A stretch of DNA of 7,675 nt, from assembly GCA_022563285.1 (NCBI GenBank), contig JADFNQ010000055.1, forward strand, positions 1-7,675, written 5' to 3'. Source of the DNA: Chloroflexota bacterium. GTDB taxonomy: Bacteria > Chloroflexota > Dehalococcoidia > SM23-28-2 > RBG-16-64-32. The position numbers were made by a program, and so were the translations under genes. Shown in pieces: positions 5,261 through 7,675 of this stretch (position 1 is its first letter; every line of letters starts with the position of its first letter). The notes under the pieces are model-generated. The model saw only the letters and a program-made list of their open reading frames with translations, did not search any database and was not told where the DNA came from.

Positions 5261-7105
5261 ATGTGCGGAATCATGGGATACGTGGGTTCCCGCCCTGCGG
5301 GCCCGATCCTCATCGATGGGCTGCGTCGGCTGGAGTACCGCGGCTATGACAGCGCGGGTATCGCCATCCTTGAGACGAACGGCGGCCTCTCCATCCACAA
5401 GCGGGCCGGCAAGCTGGAAACCCTCGCCTCCTCCATCGCCGACCGCTGGCCCAACGGGCAGGAAGGGATAGGCCACACCCGCTGGGCCACCCACGGCAAG
5501 CCCAGCGATATCAACGCCCATCCCCATGCCGACTGCACCGGCGACGTGGTAGTGATCCACAACGGCATCGTGGAGAACTACCTGGAGCTGAAGAGAGAGC
5601 TGGCGGCCGCCGGACACCGCTTCTCCTCGGAGACGGACACTGAGGTGATCCCCCACCTCCTGGAGCAGTACCTGAGCGAGGGCGAGGAGCTGCTGGTGGC
5701 CCTCCGAAAGACGATCGCACGACTGGAGGGCGCGCACGCCATCGTAGCGATGAGCCGCTCGGAACCAGGGACACTGGTGGCGGCACGGGTGGGCAATGCG
5801 GGAGGCATCGTCATCGGTCATGGGGGCGGCGAAAACTTTCTAGCCAGTGACCTCCCTGCCCTCCTCCCCCACACCCGCCGCGTGGGCTTCCTGAACGACC
5901 GCGAAGTAGCCCGGGTCACCGCCGCCGGCGTCTCTTACTGGGACCGTGACGGCCGGCCTCTGGAGCGCGAGCTCCAGGAGGTCCCGTACGACCCTGTCTC
6001 CGCAGCCAAAGGGCCCCACAAGCACTTCATGCTCAAGGAGATATTGGAGCAGCCGGAATCCATCCTGGACACCATCCGCGGTCGCGCCCAGTTCCAGCCG
6101 CCTAGCGTTCATCTGGATGATATCCCACTGAGCCCGCAGCAGCTTACCGGGGTGCGGAGGGTGATCCTCGTGGGGATGGGAACGAGCCTGCATGCAGCGA
6201 TGATCGGGCGGCACTACATAGAGCGCATCGCCGGGATTCCCGCTGAGGTGGACAACGCCTCCGAATACCGCTACCGCGCACCCATTATCGGACCCGATAC
6301 GCTGGTCGTGTCGGTGGGTCAGTCGGGAGAGACGGTGGATACCCTGGCTGCGATGGAGGAGGCGAAGCCAAAGGGAGCGCTCCAGATCACCATCTGCAAC
6401 GTCGTGGGCAGCCAGGCCACGCGCGTCGCCGATGGCGTGGTCTACACCCGCTGCGGACTGGAGATCGGCGTAGCCAGCACGAAAACGTTCACCGCCGCAG
6501 TGACGGCGCTCTACCTGCTAGCCTGCTACCTGGGACAGGCGCGCGGCCTGATCGATCGCGAGCGGATGGGAGGGCTCCTGGAGCCGCTGGCGCGGGTACC
6601 CTACCTGGCCGGCGAGATCACCAAGCGGGAGGCAGAGTTCGAGCGGCTGGCCCACGAGTTTCACCGCTACAACAACTTCCTCTACCTGGGCCGCGGCATC
6701 CAATTTCCCGTGGCTATGGAGGGCGCCCTCAAGCTGAAAGAGATCAGCTACATCCACGCCGAGGGCTACCCCGCCGGCGAGATGAAGCACGGGCCCATCG
6801 CTCTCATAGACCGGGAGATGCCGGTCATCGCCATCGCGCTCAGGGATGAGATGCACGACAAGATGATGAGCAACATCGAGCAGGTGAAGGCGCGCGAGGG
6901 GACCGTGATCGCCCTCGGCTCGGAAGGGGATGATGAGCTGGCCGCCAAGGCGGACTATGTCATCCGCGTGCCGGAGGCATCACCGCTGCTCTCGCCCATC
7001 TTCACCGCCATCCCTCTCCAGCTCTTCGCCTACCACATCGCCGTACGCCGCGGCTGTGACGTGGATCAGCCGCGCAACCTGGCGAAGACCGTCACCGTCG
7101 AGTAG
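5261..7105 (+). CDS. glmS: Glutamine--fructose-6-phosphate aminotransferase (isomerizing)
   Basis: Cytoplasmic enzyme that uses glutamine nitrogen to turn fructose-6-phosphate into glucosamine-6-phosphate, the first step toward UDP-GlcNAc, peptidoglycan and surface glycans. The 614 residues have the full architecture. The class II glutaminase domain (about 2-240) has nucleophile Cys2 right after the initiator Met, HTRWATHG (72-79), HNGIVENY (100-107) and SETD (123-126). Two sugar-isomerase (SIS) domains follow: GMGTSLHA and SVGQSGET (about 305-358), then FLYLGRG and EGALKLKEISYIHAEGYPAGEMKH (given here only as landmarks, 473-510). Glu487, Lys491, Glu494, His510 and Lys609 match the isomerase catalytic set by position. 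The C-terminus LAKTVTVE is the usual one. The start is fixed by the required Met-Cys. Nothing is odd about the gene. Confidence 0.98.
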   Translation: MCGIMGYVGSRPAGPILIDGLRRLEYRGYDSAGIAILETNGGLSIHKRAGKLETLASSIADRWPNGQEGIGHTRWATHGKPSDINAHPHADCTGDVVVIHNGIVENYLELKRELAAAGHRFSSETDTEVIPHLLEQYLSEGEELLVALRKTIARLEGAHAIVAMSRSEPGTLVAARVGNAGGIVIGHGGGENFLASDLPALLPHTRRVGFLNDREVARVTAAGVSYWDRDGRPLERELQEVPYDPVSAAKGPHKHFMLKEILEQPESILDTIRGRAQFQPPSVHLDDIPLSPQQLTGVRRVILVGMGTSLHAAMIGRHYIERIAGIPAEVDNASEYRYRAPIIGPDTLVVSVGQSGETVDTLAAMEEAKPKGALQITICNVVGSQATRVADGVVYTRCGLEIGVASTKTFTAAVTALYLLACYLGQARGLIDRERMGGLLEPLARVPYLAGEITKREAEFERLAHEFHRYNNFLYLGRGIQFPVAMEGALKLKEISYIHAEGYPAGEMKHGPIALIDREMPVIAIALRDEMHDKMMSNIEQVKAREGTVIALGSEGDDELAAKADYVIRVPEASPLLSPIFTAIPLQLFAYHIAVRRGCDVDQPRNLAKTVTVE

Positions 7106-7183
7106 ACGGACGCTGCGCCGTAGACAAGCCTGGCGGGTTCCTCCCATAGCCTGCGTCTATCCGTCCTCACCTGAGCGATTCAA
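7106..7183. other. glmS-ppdK spacer, no clear terminator
   Basis: GACGGA just after the glmS stop is complementary to TCCGTC near 7160, but the arms are about 50 bases apart and no T-run follows. I see no convincing terminator, gene or repeat. The new promoter at 7184 implies that a separate transcription unit starts here. Confidence 0.3.
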
Positions 7184-7212
7184 TGGACAAATATTGACGT
7201 CGCGGGTATAAT
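7184..7212 (+). promoter_or_regulatory. Near-consensus sigma-70-type promoter for ppdK
   Basis: TGGACA (7184-7189, five of six to the -35 consensus) is followed after exactly 17 bases by a perfect TATAAT (7207-7212). Expected transcription start is about 7219, giving a leader of roughly 128 bases before the ppdK ATG. The tempting TTGACG at 7194-7199 is only seven bases from the -10 box and cannot be its partner. Confidence 0.75.
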
Positions 7213-7250
7213 TGCTCTGTTGTGCCAAGCTGGCCGTGCGGCGCGTCATC

Positions 7251-7257
7251 AAGGAGG
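7251..7257 (+). promoter_or_regulatory. Strong Shine-Dalgarno sequence in the ppdK leader
   Basis: AAGGAGG is a near-perfect anti-16S match, but it is 89 bases upstream of the ppdK ATG and so cannot serve it directly. It is nine bases before TTG 7267, the start of a 26-codon leader ORF that ends on the ppdK start codon. Confidence 0.45.
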
Positions 7258-7266
7258 AATACCTGC

Positions 7267-7347
7267 TTGAAGCCGGGTTTGAATGCACTGTGGGCAATCG
7301 GCTCTAGACCGTCACCCCATACCTACATTCGGACAGCCGCACGCTGA
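7267..7347 (+). CDS. Possible 26-residue leader peptide coupled to ppdK
   Basis: TTG 7267 lies nine bases after AAGGAGG. The frame runs 26 codons (begins MKPGLNALW, ends YIRTAAR) and stops at TGA 7345-7347, sharing one base with the ppdK ATG (TGATG). The ppdK ATG has no ribosome binding site of its own, so ribosomes finishing this ORF could reinitiate there. The peptide matches no family I know, and has no run of one amino acid that would suggest classical attenuation. Against it: the start is TTG, and another frame over the same DNA (to TAG 7305-7307) has more coding-like codon use. It is a candidate only. Confidence 0.35.
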   Translation: MKPGLNALWAIGSRPSPHTYIRTAAR

Positions 7348-7675
7348 TGGGTGGTGGACACGCAGTGGGCAGCACGAATTATATCTACCGGTTCCGCGAG
7401 GGCAGCGCGGATATGCGGGACTTGCTGGGCGGCAAGGGCGCCAACCTGTGCGAGATGGCCCGCTTGGGCCTGCCAGTACCGCCCGGCTTCGTAATCACCA
7501 CCGAGGCCTGCCGCGAGTACTACCGCATCGACGGCGCTCTCCCCGAGGGCCTGTGGGAGAGCATCCACCAGCACGTCGCCGAGATTGAGGAGGCCGTGGG
7601 CCGCCGCTTCGGCGATCCCGCCAACCCCCTCCTCGTTTCGGTCCGCTCCGGCTCCAAGTTCTCGATGCCGGGGAT
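7347..7675 (+). CDS. ppdK: Pyruvate, phosphate dikinase, N-terminal part (runs off window)
   Basis: Catalyses the reversible conversion of pyruvate, ATP and phosphate to phosphoenolpyruvate, AMP and pyrophosphate, linking glycolysis and gluconeogenesis in the cytoplasm. Only the first 109 codons are present; the family is usually close to 900 residues. Seen: the ATP-grasp N-terminal motifs LLGGKGANLCEMARLGLPVP and PGFVITTEAC, and VSVRSGSKFSMPG at the window end. SVRSG(A/S)KFSMPGM is characteristic of PPDK; phosphoenolpyruvate synthase has a different sequence there (AVRSSA-type). The first residues (MGGGHAVGS) are not conserved family sequence. ATG 7347 was chosen because it overlaps the TGA of the leader ORF; GTG 7365 (MGSTNYIYRF) is a realistic alternative. 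Neither has a good ribosome binding site. It has its own promoter and is likely regulated apart from glmS. Confidence 0.92.
   Translation, partial: MGGGHAVGSTNYIYRFREGSADMRDLLGGKGANLCEMARLGLPVPPGFVITTEACREYYRIDGALPEGLWESIHQHVAEIEEAVGRRFGDPANPLLVSVRSGSKFSMPG

Noticed and set aside
5018..5821. Minus-strand frame of 267 codons over ispH/glmS
   Set aside because: Antisense to the end of ispH and the glutaminase domain of glmS, both well supported; no recognisable motif.
7194..7212. TTGACG with TATAAT as a promoter pair
   Set aside because: The spacer is only seven bases; TGGACA at 7184-7189 with 17 bases is the proper partner.
7283..7588. ATG-started + strand frame of 101 codons overlapping ppdK
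   Set aside because: It covers the start of ppdK in another frame, whose conserved motifs are unmistakable; the AAGGAGG is about 25 bases away, too far to serve this ATG.

Overview
The window looks like a high-GC bacterial chromosome, most likely Chloroflexota (Dehalococcoidia-like). That assignment is an inference from the protein flavour, the GC-rich third codon positions and the gene order cmk-plsC-ispH-glmS-ppdK next to a membrane-anchored surface-type protein; no rRNA or other marker confirms it. All supported genes lie on the + strand.

Bases 1 to about 2130 appear to be the right-hand end of an integrated mobile element. It holds a strong intrinsic terminator (32-59) closing an unseen upstream gene, a small acidic protein of unknown function (114-485), and a complete large serine recombinase (498-2171). 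Composition is visibly less GC-rich here: bases 661-720 hold 32 G/C of 60, against 44 of 60 at 2401-2460. The cargo and the other end of the element lie outside the window.

Bases about 2120-2875 are the 3' part of a chromosomal gene whose 5' part is missing. It encodes the end of a beta-sandwich, carbohydrate-binding-like domain and a C-terminal membrane anchor. Its reading frame stays protein-like upstream to about 2132, inside the recombinase ORF, and meets a stop at 2099-2101. This places the element/chromosome junction at about 2110-2135, and means the last dozen or so recombinase codons and its stop are probably chromosomal DNA.

Bases 2885-5183 are a tight housekeeping operon: cytidylate kinase (cmk), 1-acylglycerol-3-phosphate acyltransferase (plsC) and the IspH enzyme of isoprenoid synthesis. 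A good promoter (2847-2876) lies just before cmk and may give a leaderless mRNA. glmS (5261-7105), the entry enzyme of amino-sugar and peptidoglycan precursor synthesis, follows after 77 bases. Together these genes serve nucleotide, phospholipid, isoprenoid and cell-wall precursor supply.

A new transcription unit starts after glmS. A near-consensus promoter (7184-7212) precedes a short leader with a strong ribosome binding site and a small ORF whose TGA overlaps the ATG of ppdK (7347 to window end, truncated).

I see no CRISPR array, tRNA, rRNA or defence system. The points most worth following are the integration junction, with its effect on the recombinase C-terminus and on the interrupted gene, and the leader in front of ppdK.
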